A DNA stretch of 64,000 nucleotides from Natranaeroarchaeum sp042663585 (GTDB taxonomy: Archaea > Halobacteriota > Halobacteria > Halobacteriales > Natronoarchaeaceae): the NCBI RefSeq assembly GCF_042663585.1, contig NZ_JBHTAN010000006.1:2666001-2730000 (forward strand), given 5' to 3'. The notes under the pieces are model-generated. The model ran no database searches, had not been told where the DNA came from, and saw only the letters and a program-made list of their open reading frames with translations. Position numbers and translations under genes: made by a program. Below are positions 62,806 to 64,000 of the stretch, piece after piece (position 1 is the stretch's first letter; every line of letters starts with the position of its first letter).

Positions 62806-63173
62806 GACTCACGCTGATAGAGAATCACGAGTGCGACGATCAGAACGACCTGTGCAACCTTATCGACGATGTCTGCTGACCCGAGGTCCGCCAGACTACC
62901 GGGCTGATTGACCTGATACCAGGCGATGATCTGAACCAGCGTATACGGGATCCCGACGATATAGAGCAGACTTCGCCGGTAATCGACCAGCACCAGCACG
63001 ACCGCTCCGACGAACCCGCCCGTCGCGAGCAAGAAGAGGACGCCCATGTAATGGGGAAAGAACTCTACCCCGAGCACGAGGTGAACGAGTGCACTCACGA
63101 TTGCCATCCCGATGGCGATCCAGTGTAGCGGGGTCAGCGAGTCGAGCGCGAAGGTGCGGTCCGTGGTACTCAT
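62802..63173 (-). CDS. four-helix membrane protein
   Basis: From ATG 63173 (MSTTDRTFALDSL), 123 aa with hydrophobic segments at about 18-36, 42-62, 66-86 and 103-119. Related proteins are widespread in haloarchaea without a known role. The stop overlaps the next GTG. Confidence 0.7.
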   Translation of the reverse strand: MSTTDRTFALDSLTPLHWIAIGMAIVSALVHLVLGVEFFPHYMGVLFLLATGGFVGAVVLVLVDYRRSLLYIVGIPYTLVQIIAWYQVNQPGSLADLGSADIVDKVAQVVLIVALVILYQRES

Positions 63174-63284
63174 AACAAAGTGTTTGGCTGATACGACAAA
63201 TCCCTTTGCATAGGGGCACTGATTCGTCCGCGCTCGGCGGGCCATCGCGCCGATTCCAACGGCAGGTCGGATCGTCCCGACATC

Positions 63285-63821
63285 TTACTCGATCGACACG
63301 TCGTCGAGTAGCTTCCGGAGCCGTCGTTTTCCCTCGGCCGGATCGTAGCCTTCCTGTCTGATGTGGGCGAGCGGGGCGACGTCGGGATTGCGCTCCCAGT
63401 GACACCAGACGTCGGTCCGACCGTCAGACGTGGGAAACAGCCTGACGTGTAGTTGGTAGTCGCCAGTGGCGCCCTCCGGTTTGTACGAACAGCTAGCCAC
63501 CTCGTACCGAGTTCTCCCGGCGCGCTCGTAGGCGTGGAGATACGCCCGGAAGGTCTGTTCGAACCCGTACTCCTCGACCAGTAGTTCGCGTGCCGACTCG
63601 GGCGAACGGTCCCAGACGCCGACGTACTCGCTTTCGGGTGGCGGCAGCACCCGGAGCGGCCTCGGCACGAGCGAGTCGGGGAACTGGTTTGATAGCCGGG
63701 CCCCGTGGCGGCGGACCTGCCAGACGGAAACCGATTTGAACAGTCGCCAGGCCAGGACGCTACCGAGTAGCGCCAGCACCGATCTCATCAGCACGTTCCG
63801 TGCCGTCGTCTTCGAAGCCAT
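63285..63821 (-). CDS. membrane-anchored protein of unknown function
   Basis: One N-terminal helix (about 10-28) precedes a soluble 150-residue domain with no motif I know. It starts one base after the stop of the upstream dehydrogenase gene. Function unknown. Confidence 0.6.
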   Translation of the reverse strand: MASKTTARNVLMRSVLALLGSVLAWRLFKSVSVWQVRRHGARLSNQFPDSLVPRPLRVLPPPESEYVGVWDRSPESARELLVEEYGFEQTFRAYLHAYERAGRTRYEVASCSYKPEGATGDYQLHVRLFPTSDGRTDVWCHWERNPDVAPLAHIRQEGYDPAEGKRRLRKLLDDVSIE

Positions 63822-63822
63822 C

Positions 63823-64000
63823 TCAGTAGGTAAATACCACCTGCAGCGCCGATTCGGCTCGATCGTCGAGCAGTTCGTAGGCGGCCTCGGCGTCCTCGAA
63901 CGGGATACGGTGACTGATGAGGACCTCCGTATTCATCCGTTCGAGCCAGTTCAGTGCGGTATCGAATCGTCGCTCGGTGTCCCATCGCCCGCGGAGTTCC
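63823..64000 (-). CDS. zinc-type alcohol dehydrogenase, C-terminal end
   Basis: Minus-strand translation gives ELRGRWDTERRFDTALNWLE and ends ...SALQVVFTY with stop at 63823-63825. The ISHRIPFEDAEAAYELL pattern is the C-terminus of MDR-type zinc dehydrogenases. The start and catalytic domain are outside the window. Confidence 0.75.
   Translation of the reverse strand, partial: ELRGRWDTERRFDTALNWLERMNTEVLISHRIPFEDAEAAYELLDDRAESALQVVFTY

Overview
The window is chromosomal DNA of a haloarchaeon. Supporting markers are a PolD small subunit, an Orc1/Cdc6 gene beside an OapABC cluster, archaeal IMP cyclohydrolase PurO, Tsr3, CC-tailed ArsA-operon proteins, very acidic proteins, high GC and many apparently leaderless starts with a TATA-like box about 27 nt upstream. 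The genus cannot be fixed by eye.

Layout. (1) 1-10967: housekeeping genes, including a truncated phosphomannomutase, a Tat-lipoprotein thioredoxin, Sua5, a Cas4-like protein that seems to lack its active site, a BioY-BioM-BioN biotin importer behind a BirA-type operator, a membrane Fe-S oxidoreductase, and oapC-oapB-oapA. OapA carries a 471-residue intein inside its P-loop. (2) 10968-12286: a replication origin with two pairs of inverted ORB elements, followed by orc1/cdc6; another ORB-like inverted pair lies inside the nearby polD small-subunit gene. (3) 12287-32818: signal peptidase, PolD small subunit, aspartate kinase, PurO, an HNH protein, tRNA-Gln, an arsenic operon (arsD, arsA and two CC-tailed proteins), an ArsR-type regulator, a Ski2-like helicase, Tsr3, tRNA-Gly inside a repeat array, NAD synthase and an enoyl-CoA hydratase.

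(4) 32819-58121: a 25.2-kb integrative element inserted in tRNA-Thr(GGT). A 45-bp piece of the tRNA is repeated at the far end (attL 32847-32891, attR 58077-58121). It holds a tyrosine integrase, several PD-(D/E)XK nucleases, a PadR-like regulator, a free-standing RarA-C-terminal-like domain, a P4-type primase-helicase next to a TGTTAC-repeat region that may be its origin, a chain of six overlapping small genes (two resembling DUF6166 and DUF6908), an OB-fold/calcineurin nuclease, and a defence block. The block starts with a very large PglX/Eco57I-like adenine methyltransferase and a PLD-SNF2 helicase. An IS5-like insertion of 939 bp has cut the last 50 or so residues off the methyltransferase. 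After them comes an overlapping three-gene cassette of unknown function (unknown protein, PD-(D/E)XK nuclease, HhH-tailed protein), which is the best candidate here for an undescribed system.

(5) 58122-64000: host DNA again, with a membrane protein, a SAM methyltransferase and a minus-strand cluster of glycosyltransferase, PTPS-like protein lacking cysteine, CDP-alcohol phosphatidyltransferase, two small proteins, an anchored protein and the end of a zinc-type alcohol dehydrogenase. Several of these genes overlap by 4 nt or lie within a few nt, which suggests one transcription unit for a glycolipid or cofactor-like product.
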